From contig CAJQUW010003650.1 of the NCBI GenBank assembly GCA_907163375.1, positions 26,001 to 90,000 of the forward strand: DNA of 64,000 bases, given 5' to 3'. The notes below the pieces were generated by a model. That model was not told the DNA's origin. It saw nothing but the letters and a program-made list of their open reading frames with translations, and did not search any database. Shown here one piece after another: positions 1 through 12,120 of this stretch. Position 1 is the stretch's first letter, and each line of letters opens with the position of its first letter. This stretch comes from Prostheceraeus crozeri (Eukaryota > Platyhelminthes > Polycladida > Euryleptidae). The position numbers and the translations under genes were made by a program.

Positions 1-1515
1 CATCCCGGGCCATCTGAACCAGCATACTTACAGCAGATTTTGGAGAATGAAGATATCACGATGGGATTTGTGACCTCCATAAAGTGACATGCGTTATCGA
101 TGCTATGATAGAGTTCGTGTTCAGTTGCGGATATACCGCATCTGCATGAAAAAACTAATGTCAGAGCTACTACATAAGCCGATAATATACTATAATTAAT
201 TCTTAATTAAACTCGTGTAGCTTTTGTAACAGACGTCCAATTTCTTTCACCCTATGCATCTGCACCTCATAGATGAAATCAATCGGGTGTCTTGTTCAAC
301 AGTTATAAGAGATAAGCACAAAAAGTCAAATCATGAAGGAAACTCCGTGTTCAGAAATGCTTTTTAACTTTTGATGAGGCTCATTTAGTCTGAGTAACGG
401 TAAGAGGATCAGATGGTACGCTGAGCCTAATGCATCTCTCATCAAATGGCAAAAAGCATGGAAAAAGATGGAAAAAAATCTGCATACTTACTACAAAATT
501 TGAAAGAATTTGACCATGTCATCAAAGAAACTTTTAAATAATTAAACGAAATACCAGTTCAATTTTACAAAGGATTACATCATCTATAAATTACAACAGT
601 TGCGTATTGCTTCATAAAATGAATTTGGCATGAAGCCGGTGGAATGTCATTTCTATGGAGCCGCATTGCATTATTGGAGGAAAGTAGTACAACATAGGAT
701 TAACCCTAGCAGGAAGAATATTTGATTTATAACCAACAATTAAAAGATATATGGTGTTGGCGATTGAAAAATTTTTTGTGCCTACTTGAATTATGGAGCA
801 ATGAGAATAATCATATAAAATCAAAATCTGTTCAATTAATTGACACCCAGTTGATTGAATGTTTCAGATAGTAATGTATTAATGTATTCGCAGTGCTTAA
901 AGACAACAATAAAGGAATGGATTATCTGCAATCTACAATCCTGTTAATTCAATTATGAACAAAGGAACGATGTAAATCCAATGATGGAACACAATGACAC
1001 GAGATCTGAGTCAGACTTTGAACCGGCAATTACTATTTGGCCGTTGAAGCTGATCGATGTAGAAATAGGAAGGTACTTGAGGAGGCTCAGTCTCAAAATA
1101 GGGAATCTCAAAACTCCGGCATCTCATGATAACGAATTCTCAAAATGGCAAATACTAATGCCACGAAAGCGCGAAGCATAATCCTCTGAATAAGTATAAG
1201 CCACTGAAGGGATATCAACATGTCACCTGCACATTCAACATTAAAAGTACCTAGCATGCTGCAATTAAGCCAAACATGCTCGGACCGGAAGTGTTTATTG
1301 CGATGTGTGATGGCTACATAGATGAGCAGTACCAGTACCTACTGTATCATTGTATGCTAGTAGTATATAGGGGACATGCATCTTACTATACGCACATAAA
1401 TGGCCTTTAGACATCCATGTAATGAAATTCATTTTTTTACGTCAAATCGTTGTGCAGGTTATGTACTTACTTTGGTTATGTAACACTACAAATTCATCAT
1501 GAATAGGAGAAATAT
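1..1515. other. Unassigned AT-rich DNA
   Basis: I see no coding region, RNA gene or repeat that I can support here. Open frames are short and lack recognisable motifs. Probably intergenic or intronic host DNA. Confidence 0.6.
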
Positions 1516-1955
1516 CTACGGAAGTTCCGGTACATCACCACTCTGATGTCTATGGGTCCTACAATCCACATAATACCACTCTTGTGTAAAAGTTATGCAA
1601 GAGGTACATTTAGTTTGCAAATCATCTGTTTCATCAAACAACAAAAAGCAAACATGATTTCTTGAGGACTTGTAGGAGTGATGCAATGCGCTTTCTCTGT
1701 TTTCAGATTCGTTGTTGTGACACTTCGCTATTATGAGACGACCCCCGCGAAGTAAGTCTATGTTTCTATCGTAACCAAGATTGAAAACCGCTTTCATTAA
1801 ATTGCGGGGTGCCCCAATATTATAGTGTATCAAGGAAATTGAATATTCACTTCCTGAAGAATACAGATCGATTAGATTTGCATGCAGCAATGAGAAACTT
1901 GAAGGCAAATGATGAAAGCGCTAGTAGGATTTGTCACAGAAATACCTTGCAATTA

Positions 1956-2186
1956 TCAACCCAAATACAAGTCAAAAAAGTTGAGAACACCATTTTTTGG
2001 AACTTCGAGAGTGAATTTAATATTGTCGTTAATAGAGTTGAAGACTTCAAGTATCTCATTGAAGATGTTATCGTTTCTCTTTATAGGCCCAATGATACAA
2101 TCATCAATGTATCTTTTGTAAATGATTTTAGAAAAATTGATGTTTGATTTTAATTTAGAAATGGCCTTTTCTTCAATGTAGTTCAA
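1956..2186 (-). pseudogene. Decayed reverse transcriptase fragment, Penelope-like type
   Basis: The minus-strand frame reads a catalytic RT core: a basic stretch leading into YIDD (motif C), then about 25 residues on an IKFTLE segment, then a hydrophobic NFFDLYL block. The spacing of YxDD, FT-E and FLD blocks is that of Penelope-like element reverse transcriptases rather than LINEs. Only this fragment of the RT palm is visible. Minus-strand sequence further along (1516-1908) is open but does not clearly continue the match. It is a small relic; a match to another RT class is possible. Confidence 0.5.
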
Positions 2187-2735
2187 AAAAATTATAGAGA
2201 AAGGAGGCGCATATTGCGCAATTATATTTTATTGAATTTTATATAGTCATACATCGGCAGTAATTTTCACTCGGGAGAGGTTTTTTCTATTGCTATCATC
2301 GGAATCATGGTCCTCCCGCCTTCTGCTATTGCATCAACTATTTTTATCGTGTAGATGCATAGTGACCATATTCGGCTGATCGTCGCATTTCAGAATAAGA
2401 AAATAAATGACAAGGTGACAGAATTATTAAATATAGATAAAATTCTTCATTACATTTCACTCGTCGCTTCATATTGTAATGAATCATTCTTCATATATTG
2501 ACCGCAATTTACTTGCCATGATACTGTTCTAATGATTGTGACTATGATTTGACATAATGGATATTCAATCATAACACTAATGCTTATGCAACTCGATTGC
2601 AAATGAACTTTGACTTCTAACTACTGACAGCTGCTACCGCTGTGAGATGAACGCTTTTATTGTTTACGAGAGATTACCAAGGAATTGACTAGAATGTCAG
2701 CAATACTGACAATAGAATACTTTTAGTATTATATA
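2187..2735. other. Unassigned DNA
   Basis: No feature seen. AT-rich, with no open frame of note, up to the P element target duplication. Confidence 0.5.
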
Positions 2736-2743
2736 GTTTGGGG

Positions 2744-2806
2744 CCATGGAGGAATAGAGGTACTGGAGTGGACACAGAAATAATGCACGTACAAGTGGAG
2801 TCCTAA
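2744..2806 (+). repeat. P element terminal inverted repeat, left
   Basis: Matches the reverse complement of 6865-6935, starting ccatggaggaatagaggtac and ending acaagtggagtcc. The outer 35 bases are nearly identical between ends; the middle is less conserved. Confidence 0.85.
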
Positions 2807-3135
2807 ATTATTTTATCGAAATTTTGTAGTTGGTATTCTAGGACACATTTTTAAATTAATTGTCATGCCTGCATTTTTTATATACCCTACATACATACCC
2901 TTCCACATATGTTTACATGTCCCAGTAATACATAGTAAATAATAATCTGTCTTATCCAGCCTAATTGCATACTTAACTGTTTACATAATTATATATTTTT
3001 TAGTTATTTTTGTTCTCAATTTTCATGTCGAATGCGGTAACAATATAGTATCTAATAACTATCAATTAGTTTTTCAATGCTGGTATGTTTGGATAGTCTA
3101 TAGAGAGAGAAATACGACGGTATTGAACTAATTCT

Positions 3136-3814
3136 TTATTTTGCAGTGCTAGAAATCAATTTATTAATTTTTCTGAAGTTCGAAGCAGTGAGAATTTGGG
3201 AATCAATATTTCGTAAGAAGTTCTTGCTGAAACAGTAAAAAAATATGTACAAAACACGCTTCAAATGAGCACATGCTGTCAGTGACGGAATGTCTCTTAT
3301 CAAAAGGTGATGCAAAATTTTACAAAAAGTTCTTCTATGATGACTAAAACTCATAAACAATTTTGCGTTTTCTCCGCTCGTCAAGACAACAAAAGCTGCC
3401 GCCGCTGCTGAGCAAGTAAACAGGATTGTATCTTGGGGATGAGTCCAACCTCCACGATTCAAACTATCAAAATGAGAAGTGTCAACAAGGAGACTAACTT
3501 GTTCAGGAGGCTGAAAACACTGACACGAAACAAAGCTGGTTATGTATCCCATAACTGAATATATTATGTCCTTCTCGAGACATCGAAGATCATCGAAAGA
3601 AAGTCTTCCATCTAACATTTCAAGAAGCACCACTTCTTCATCAGACATCGGCGTACCAACGTCGCTGGCATCTGTGTTCGTATCAGAGAAAAAGTCTGAC
3701 AGACTCATGCCTTCCTTTAAAAGCATGATCACTTTGATTCGCTTCTCAGTGTACAGAAGATTCCGGATGGAGATAAAGTATGTCCCACCAGATCCTTGAC
3801 GATACCATGAAAAT
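3136..3814 (-). CDS. P element transposase, exon 3
   Basis: C-terminal part of a P-type transposase. A splice acceptor (tttttag) ends at 3815; the exon then reads a YRQGSG block followed by YFISIRNLLYTEKRIK and LLKEGMSLSDFF, matching the C-terminal part of P/THAP9-type proteins. The stop codon TAA overlaps an AATAAA polyadenylation signal at about 3132-3137. The exon contributes roughly 225 codons. I infer that it joins exon 2 through an intron of about 110 bp (3815-3927). The frame is open throughout. Confidence 0.72.
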
Positions 3815-3927
3815 CTAAAAAAAGTATGAAGTTATTCTTAAATATGAAAATGTCGGTTGGTGCAACTGCCAACCTTATACTGATGAATGATGTACAGTCG
3901 TTTTATGTTAAATTTATGTAGGCATAC

Positions 3928-4316
3928 CTTTTCTCTAATGGATCTGAAACGAATGCTCCTGTGAGAACATAATTCCAGTTAGACTTTCTCAACAAATGTT
4001 TCGACAGTAACACGATTCCTTCAGTTGTTTGTATGATAGCATCAAAGGTTGGCTGCGAAAGACCTTTCCGCTCTTTCTGCTTAACTTGATTCCTCCAAAG
4101 CTTCATCCAATCCACAAATTCCAGCAGATACTCCAATTTCCAATCATCATCCGAAACGATTGGATTACAGAAGTCATCCATCCCTTTGCATGACGCCTTT
4201 TCGTGGTGTCTTCACACTTATGATACTCCACCAATTGCGAAAATATTCGAGAAGAGTTGCTGTAGATCCATACCCGAATTTCCGTAGACAAGAAATGGTG
4301 GAATCATGTATCATCG
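3928..4316 (-). pseudogene. P element transposase, exon 2 (frameshifted)
   Basis: A splice acceptor (tttttttag) ends at 4317 and a donor (AAAG|GTATGC) lies at 3928/3927. The first part reads a WWSIISVKTPRKG block, which is the conserved WW-S-V-VKT-KG region of P transposases. The rest, in another frame, reads DDFCNPI and LSQPTFDAIIQTTEGIVLLS, also a P-transposase hallmark. Both matches are good, so a one-base indel around 4170-4180 separates them. This makes the copy defective unless the indel is an assembly error. Confidence 0.68.
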
Positions 4317-4842
4317 CTAAAAAAAAGGCAAGCATGAGAAAATAAAGCTATGAGTTAACACACTTACATGATAATAATCCTAATAATCGCAAAATGTAAA
4401 CAATTATTTAAAACTAGTTAGATCTAACACGTATATATTATATTATAAGAACAAAAAATTATGTATTCGTTTACATAGGCTTACTGAAAACTAAATCACA
4501 GACTGTATATAATAGAATATTGTAACAATAGGACTACGTGTAGATAGACTCTTTTAGATAGGTTAAGTGAATAAATATAAGAATTGGTTGCGTTGCAAAA
4601 TTCTTAATTAAATTAAATTCTACTTTCTAGTTGGTTGATGGAATGCTACCTTCATTTTACTTTATAAGTTCGAGATTTATTGGAAAATTTAACAACTTAA
4701 TATATTATGAAAGAGAAAATAATTACAGCTCGCTTTATTGTAGGCCTATGAATAAATCCAACACTTACCCAGTGCATGCTTCGGCGAGACTTTACTTGCA
4801 GATGATGGATTCAGTATGTCTTTTGTGAGTTTATGAGCTCAC

Positions 4843-6377
4843 CTGAGACTTTGGCTAGATTCATTTTTATATATAGATTCCAAATCACGAAAGACTGCCT
4901 TTTCATATAATTCTCCATCAAGTGTAGGATACCGGAAAACTTGACGAACATGGAAATTGTTGAAGACGTTCTTAAGATTGTGCGTCGAGTCAAAAAGTAG
5001 AAAAAGTTTCTCGTTGGAGTTTATCGGATGTTCAGCTATTGATGGAATTTCAGCGTTTTCTGACGATCGTATAAGAGAGTAGAGCGTTCGATTGATTGAG
5101 TGGTTATCAACAGAGACTACTTGTATGAATAGGAAGTCTTTCAGCAAATCCATCACTTCGTCGAAATGTGATTTTAATTCTATTCCTGTCAAGTTCCTCA
5201 CTGGAATTAGTGAGACTATTTCAGAAAAAGATGATCTCAGTGACTTGACCATGAATGCCAATACAGTCTTTGCTTTTTCTCCGGATTTTGTTTGGCCAAC
5301 CATTTGACCCGTTGCATTCAGCTCTATTTTGTCCGCCGTATAAACCTCATCGATCAGAAGAATGCAAGTTTTCTCTTCATCAGACAGATGTTGACATCTA
5401 ACACTCAAATATTGTCGGTTTGCGTCAGAGGGAATAGCCGATGATAATCGATTCAGGGTCTTGATGGAAGGAAGACAAAGAACTTCACACAACTGTTTGT
5501 AGCAAGAAGAACTAGCCGATCGCCAAAAGTAGGCATGCGCATATAACTGCGATGAATATCGACGCCGATTTGGAGAAATTGACCTTAATTTCAACTGTTC
5601 CAAAATGAAATCTAGAAAATCATCGTCTATCTTCTCGTCAAGTGTTTTGATACAATCAAACAATTTTTGATGCACTCCTGTGTCAAGCAATTCCGTTTTG
5701 TTCTTGATTACAGTAAGACAATTTGATAATTCAGTAAAGTATGTTACATGCTTACTGACACTAAGGAGATGATTGAACTCTTCGGCATTTATAACGGAGT
5801 CTAGAATATATCCATTGAAAGTAAAGTCAGATGAAATCTCCATGCGACCAAGTATCCTGTGATGCTGTTCATCGTGGATATAAATAGTCAATAATTCTTC
5901 GTCACGGAGAGCATAGGATGAATTCGACGTAACCTCCTTGAAATCCATAATTGATTTCAGATTCTCAATTCTGTCAGTTTCATTTAAAGAATCGAATAGT
6001 TCACTCACTGCCGAAGGTTCGAATTGATCAATATATCTTGAGCTTGTAGCTGTTGTTCTTGGTGTAGGTGCTGGTCGAGATAGATAGGATGGACAGTTGA
6101 GAAACATTGTAGGAATTGATCCAGTTTTAAGACGAGGATTCTTCAAAGTTGACTTTTCTCTACTTGGGTTCGTATCTGTGGAGCTGTAGTCAAAGCATGA
6201 TGTGTCGAAATGCAGTGAACAAATGCGCGTCGAAGGTGATATTCTAAAGTTGGCGCGAGGAATGGCTTTCTCAAACAATTTGTAGTCGGCCTCGGGAATT
6301 CGAAACAGATGCAAGTTACGTGCTTTCTTCGCTCCATACCCAGTCCTACAATTTGGAACACAGCAGCGATTCGGCAT
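4843..6377 (-). CDS. P element transposase, exon 1 with THAP DNA-binding domain
   Basis: About 510 residues. The N-terminus is a THAP zinc finger: MPNRCCVPNC with C-x4-C spacing, then CSLHF in the C-H position. The THAP domain binds the transposon ends. The rest is the P-element RNase H-like transposase, including ILLIDEVYTADKIE (first catalytic acid region), FMVKSL and LFDSTHNLKNVFNNF, the last being the conserved D-HN-LKN-NN motif. The exon ends at a consensus donor (CTCAG|GTGAGC) at 4843/4842. The start is the ATG just before the first THAP cysteine. It is related to host THAP9, but the terminal repeats and target duplication show a transposon. Confidence 0.85.
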
Positions 6378-6864
6378 TTACGGTGGGTGTAACGACGGTT
6401 TTGATGGCGTAGCGGTCGTGACGAAGGACACAAAAAAAAACGTAGTCGGTGATCAAACACAAGACAGATGCAAAATGCTTGCGTTCCTGTGTATTCTATG
6501 TCACTCGTAGCATGTGACGTCACACATATTAAGGAGCAAAGTTTATAATCACGTCTGCAAACACATAACAATGTTTATATTGTTATGTGTAATACTATTA
6601 CATTGAATTAATATAAAATTAATTTAAGTGATTAAGTTTTTCAAACCATGTCGAGAAAAAGCAACAAAAACACATATATGGATCTATAATGGCGTTTCAT
6701 CACGTGCAAGTATTATCCAATCACACGCTAGTAATCAGAATAGCTTGTTTCTGAATTTTCTGGTTATCTCCACGTCTAAAAATGATTATAACAACTTTTT
6801 TACTTATAAAATTACTAATATAACTGATATGTATAATCAAATGACTCTGAAATAATGAATTTAA

Positions 6865-6935
6865 ATGGACTCCACTTGTATGACCTTGACTTGATATAGA
6901 TCCTGTGTCTACTCCAGTACCTCTATTCTTCCATG
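6865..6935 (-). repeat. P element terminal inverted repeat, right
   Basis: Reverse complement partner of 2744-2806. It lies beyond the 5' end of the transposase gene and is followed by the 8-bp duplication gtttgggg. Confidence 0.85.
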
Positions 6936-6943
6936 GTTTGGGG

Positions 6944-8408
6944 CATAGAGTAGGGATATATAGGTAGAGTGTCGACTCAAAAAAGTATCTCTATACAGTG
7001 AACATTTTTATATGAAAAGATTCAGTTTCTTGCGGAGATAACGTTCCCGTGGTCCAAAAAAATTATTTGCGCAGTTCTAAAAAAAGTCAATTTTGCCAAT
7101 TTAAATACTATCGAGATGACGTCCTCTTTATAAGTAATATGCAACAAGTTGGATATCAAAAGGAATGAATGTTTGCCAATAAGCATCCTAACTAAGCGGA
7201 AATCAAGCTGATTCTCAAGAGAATTTCATGAATTGTATTATAATGAAAGTCTTCTTGAAAAAGTCGCGATATCATTCCTGCTTTCTTGGCTGAAATTGAT
7301 TGTTTTTAATTCAATTTTCACCGGCATGATTTTATGATTTACTAAATTCATGTTTCATTTCTTGAATCTGAATAGTGATGTGGAACCATCTACATCTTTC
7401 AAAGTTGAATAAAGTCACTATCTTTGATCACGTGATTTTGCTGTGCCAGTGGCAGGTTGCCTGTGATATGATCACGCTTAAGAAAATATCCTTGAGGTTG
7501 AGCATGAAAACAGTAGGAACATATCGAATTGCTACTTTAACAAACATTAAGTCTCCAAAGCTGTCATGACACTGAGAATCTGCAAAATACCATCATTCAT
7601 TCAGCATTACAATCATGATCAGTCAATGCCGTGGTAATTTCTTCAAAACTGCATAAATTTGCATATCTCACACTTGGTAACAATATCCAACATGCATCCC
7701 CTAGAGTTCATTTAATAAAATCGAAAGTGTACACAGATTGGGGATTTAATAAATGCGTAGTTACCACTCTATCTAATATATCTACTCTATGGTTTGGGGA
7801 TCTAATAAGAATATTTTCTTGTACTTATGTCACAAATTGCCTGATACTGTGAGAGTAAACACCAGAATGAAAGACAAATTAGACAATGATAAAAATTCAC
7901 ATTTAAGCTATAACAGAAAATGAGTCCGTGGCATTATTCAGATAGGAAATTATTCTTGATTCAATGAAGTCAAATTATAAAATCATGCATAAGAAAATGA
8001 ATCCACATATATAAAAAGTTGAATTCGATCTCATGCAAGGAATGACTCTAACCACTAATAATTCGATATATGGATTTTTAGTAGCTCTAGAATGCATTCT
8101 GTTAACAATCCAGACGATTGTGCATTTTACAGATCGATATAGTCTGCTGAAAAAGAGTGTTTCAACTAAATTGGCCAAGTTACCAAACTCGAAAATTAAA
8201 CCAAGAAGCAGAACAAGTTTTCAATTATTTGTTCGAAGACATAGATCATAATACTGTTCATGAAAGCTCCTTGCTCATCAACTTGGCTTCATTTTTAGTT
8301 AAATGTCTTATGATTCTTAGCAGAAGCCTTTCATTCCATTTGATATTTAATGGGTTCCTAAATCCTAAAATCTCCAGCATCGCAGTATGCACATAATGCG
8401 CACATGAC
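6944..8408. other. Unassigned DNA
   Basis: No supportable gene. Short AT-rich open frames only. Confidence 0.5.
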
Positions 8409-8483
8409 CAGGGATATGAACAAAATGATATAGAACTCGGGATACACAACTCCCAAGAGTTGAGAATTGACTGTGGGCTGAAT
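8409..8483 (+). repeat. Dispersed repeat, copy 1
   Basis: About 75 bp that include actcgggatacacaactccc and ttgactgtgggct. The same segment occurs in inverted orientation at 12027-12107. Family unknown; it could be part of an old non-autonomous transposon. Confidence 0.6.
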
Positions 8484-9534
8484 GTTTGCAAATCGCAACA
8501 CTTACGTGGACAGTTTTATCCATGCCTTGAGCCTAATTGGAACTGTAAAACTTCGTGGAAATAAATGTAATTAAGTAATGTCGGCATCAATGTGATGCAT
8601 AACATACACTTACGCATTACACAGAAAAATAGTATAAATCGAGCTGATTTTATAGTGATTATTATGTCGAACTGCTGTCACTGTTTAATGTTTTTGGACA
8701 AGCTTGCCATCAAATATTTAAAGAAAGTCCGTAAAATACGAATAATATTTTGGCGGTTTACTTTTTATTCGTTTCCTGATTATAGATGGTGCAGATCAAA
8801 AGTTCATGTCCATATCGCAGATGTTTTTTGTTTTATTGCTTTATGCTCACAATATCAAATAGTTATATCGTTGTATGTCATCATTAGATAACATAGTTAT
8901 CATTTAGAGGTTATCATAGTTATCATTAAATCTAGAGGTTATTCTCAGCATGACTTGATGAGCTACACAGAAAAGGCTCTCACAAGGCATAACGAATTGC
9001 TTCACAAATATGGTCTTTTCTCGGCTCGACAATTCACTTCACTGTGAATTTCAATGAGGTACGCGACCAATAAACGACTCACATTTTCCTTAATGCCTTG
9101 CTGCATAGGTGAATAAACGACTAACAATGACTTGTAGCCATCATATGGGGGGCGGTGAAGAGTGAATACAAAGCGCTTAGCGTGGCTTACGGGAGATGAG
9201 AGAGCTCCCATTGTTAAGTCTTGATGTATGAGGCGAAGTTTGTGTAAAGCGGATTACATATTTATCACACAGCGATATACATCTTTATGGGATTCGAGGA
9301 TGAACAGGATCTGTTTCATTAATTTTTTGATTCTCATTCGGTTCAAATATACATATTCTCTCTCTCTCCTCTCATGTGCGGATCGCAAAAAGGCATACTG
9401 TATTTATTGATGGGATGAATTTATTGACAGGATCAGTTTACATGTGGGAAACGCAACAATTGAATGATGTCTGATTTATCTTTGTGACATATCTTTCAAG
9501 ACCTATTCAGTATTTTGTCAGCCACTATGTGTGG
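8484..9534. other. Unassigned DNA
   Basis: Nothing recognised apart from a short CT-rich run near 9358-9375. Confidence 0.5.
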
Positions 9535-9592
9535 GACCCCGCTCGTCTGGGTTTGAGTGTTCTAGTTAGGGGTCGAAACACAACTAGACGAG
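9535..9592 (+). other. Segment with two interleaved helices (possible structured RNA)
   Basis: GACCCC at 9535-9540 pairs with GGGGTC at 9569-9574, and CTCGTCT at 9542-9548 pairs with AGACGAG at 9586-9592. The two helices interleave, giving a pseudoknot, the order also seen in HDV-like ribozymes. TCTAGTT at 9561-9567 can alternatively pair with AACTAGA at 9582-9588. No catalytic motif is evident, so I do not call a ribozyme. Confidence 0.3.
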
Positions 9593-12026
9593 TACCTGCT
9601 GATAACTGAAGGACTGCAGTATTATGTTTTATATCCCTTAATCGGTAGCTGAAGTAGTGGTCGATGTATTGTATTTCAAATGAAGAAATGTGGAATTACA
9701 TAAAGTACTATAAACGGATGAAGAAACTAGCGATAACAAATTCAAGTGAAGAAATAGTATTTTCCCTGTGTAGTCTTAGATATAGTGTGTATAGTTTCAT
9801 TGCTTTCGGTGTAGTAGAGTGTCATTGTAGTTCTATTGTTTACCTCCATTATCGACTTTCCACTTATCCACTCTTACCATTGCTTTGTGTAGTGTCAGAT
9901 ATAGTTCACTTGTAATCGGTGTAGTAGCATCGTTGTATTTCCATATTTTACCTCCACTTTTCCAATTTTTATTCATCGGTTTCCTGTTGTTTTATAATAT
10001 CCATTTTTAATTTCCCTAACCTATGGTGACCATTGTCCTATTCTATTTCCACTATCAGCATCTGTAGTTGGTACAGTATATTAGACGTCTGTTTTGAATC
10101 TATGGTATTAGTATATTAACAGCAAGAATGAGTAGTATTACAAGTCTTAAGATTTCCATTTTTACCAGATATTGGGCCAAAGCTGATCAATTTTAATTCG
10201 TTGCCACGAGAAAGCTACATTGAGTTCTTTTAAGAACTGATTAATCCAATGGTTACAGTAGCTTTGCCTTTGTACACTTGCGGATTGGAGAACGCCATCA
10301 GTCCTCATTAGGACTACTTTAACTAATAATTTAAATTAGTAAGCATTATATTCTATTATAAATGGCTACTGGGATGACTTTCATCATCGTATGAGAATTA
10401 GATAATGGATTGCATCGTATGGTGTGCTGGCTAAATTTTGGAGTTGTGACAATTTGAATTGCTTCATAGATTTCAGAATGGATGTAGTTGTGGAATCATT
10501 CCAGGCGTCGAACTATTTGTAACCATCACTATCTTTTCGAAGTACTCTCATCAAGGAGTTAGACACCACTGAATATATTACACGATGCATTCAACATTCA
10601 TAGAATTGTTAAATATCAGTTAGAAAATGGCTTCCAAGGAACAGGAATTTCACTCGTCATGTAGCTGTGAAAGGCATTGCACAGCAGTGGTGCATCCAAG
10701 TTTCCGCAATCGCTGCACGAGAAAAGTTATTATTTCCATGAGTTAAGATACGTGTAAATGATTTCGCTCACATTTGCTCTTTGATATAAATTGTTATATC
10801 ATCATTGTCGTCATTGCCAACCAATTGAAGTACAGAATAATGTCTGAATTTATAAAATTCCTCGCTAGTTGCTAAATCCTCAACACCTCAGCTGAAATCT
10901 TCTAATTCTGGCTTCTCATTGATTGAGACGATCTTCCTAATTGTTCTTCCTAATTAATACCTTTATGCACTTTTATGATGATTGTAGCCAGTGCATTATC
11001 AAATTTTAACGTAGGGCTACAACAAGGACGATTTTTGTATATGCTTTCCTCTCATGATCTCTCTCATACTACGATGAACTAGGCCTACATGTAGACCATT
11101 ATACACGCAGCTTTCATGTAGGCTGTCTGCATGTCGGAATCAAATCAAATAATAGAGTCGCGATAACGCAAAACCAAAGCTTGCAATATAAGCATGTGCA
11201 ACCAAGCACCTCAAAAAGTATCTGAATATGTCATTGCTGTAAAAATCATATCATAAATCAATCTAGTCTGCGCTCTGCATAGCAATGCAACAGGCTAGCA
11301 TGTTTTTAAAATCACAATGGGCCTAATATGACTTGCCATTTACGAAAATTGGATTTAGATAGTGGGCCACAAACATTCTTAGTCTGTTAGGCTCTTCAAA
11401 ATTCAGTTGAAGTTGTTGTCGTCGTTATATTTTATCTGAATCACTTGAAATGTTCATTATAATTTTCTGAATACTGCTATATCTGACTGGCAAGCATTGA
11501 AATATTCTGTAAAAATCAAAGAAATGTTGCTAATTACTTGACAGCTGCGTTGAGTTAATCGACAACAATATTAACAAACTTCGCAGTCAAATTCCTCACT
11601 AAGAAATTGAAACGAATCTTCAATCATTAAACCAGTCAATTCAACTTGTCTATCGAAGATCTAGAAACTCCATGTTTATTCTGTATATTACACTGAATTT
11701 GCGTTCGACATGGCAAGAATTCGTATTGTCACTTGAAAGCTTGCTAGTCTATGCTAAGCAATGTTTCAGAAGATATGACGCAAAACTTGCACCAAGTTAT
11801 TGAGATGAATGCAGAATATCCGAGATTTGAGTAGCACAATTTTCGACGGACAAAATTTGGCAACAATACAAGCCCCTTTCTGATTTTCTACACAGATAAT
11901 CCATATTCTTTCAACGGTTCACAACACTCTACATTTGGGAAGCATTGATGAGATCAGACTAAAATAACATTGCAGCGATGCACAAAATTTCAAATAAACA
12001 TAGAAATATCCACTGTCATAAAGAAA
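9593..12026. other. Unassigned DNA
   Basis: Long stretch without recognisable genes, with only short stop-bound frames. It may contain old, unrecognised repeats. Confidence 0.5.
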
Positions 12027-12107
12027 TTCAGCCCACAGTCAATTTTGCACTCTTTGGGAGTTGTGTATCCCGAGTTTTATATCACATTATTCATAGACAT
12101 CCCTGAC
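12027..12107 (-). repeat. Dispersed repeat, copy 2
   Basis: Inverted copy of 8409-8483 (agcccacagtcaattt through gggagttgtgtatcccgagt). It lies just before the long inverted repeat that starts at 12121. Confidence 0.6.
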
Positions 12108-12120
12108 ATAACGACGCAAG

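Larger units (their letters stand above)
2744..6935 (-). mobile_element. P element (THAP-type DNA transposon), 4.2 kb
   Basis: The ends are inverted repeats: 2744-2806 and 6865-6935 match as ccatgga(g/a)gaatagaggtac and continue imperfectly to a shared acaagtggagtcc. An 8-bp direct repeat gtttgggg flanks the element (2736-2743 and 6936-6943; the next base also agrees, so the exact edge is uncertain by one). P elements make 8-bp duplications and start with CATG, as here. The transposase is on the minus strand in three exons. The copy looks fairly young at its ends, but its transposase has at least one frameshift in exon 2, so it is probably not autonomous. Confidence 0.88.

Noticed and set aside
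4843-6377. Host THAP-domain gene
   Set aside because: It lies inside P-type terminal inverted repeats with an 8-bp duplication and continues into P-transposase exons.
9535-9592. Confident HDV-like ribozyme call
   Set aside because: The helix order fits, but the joining strand before the last helix lacks the expected catalytic C context and P3/P4 are weak, so only a structured segment is reported.
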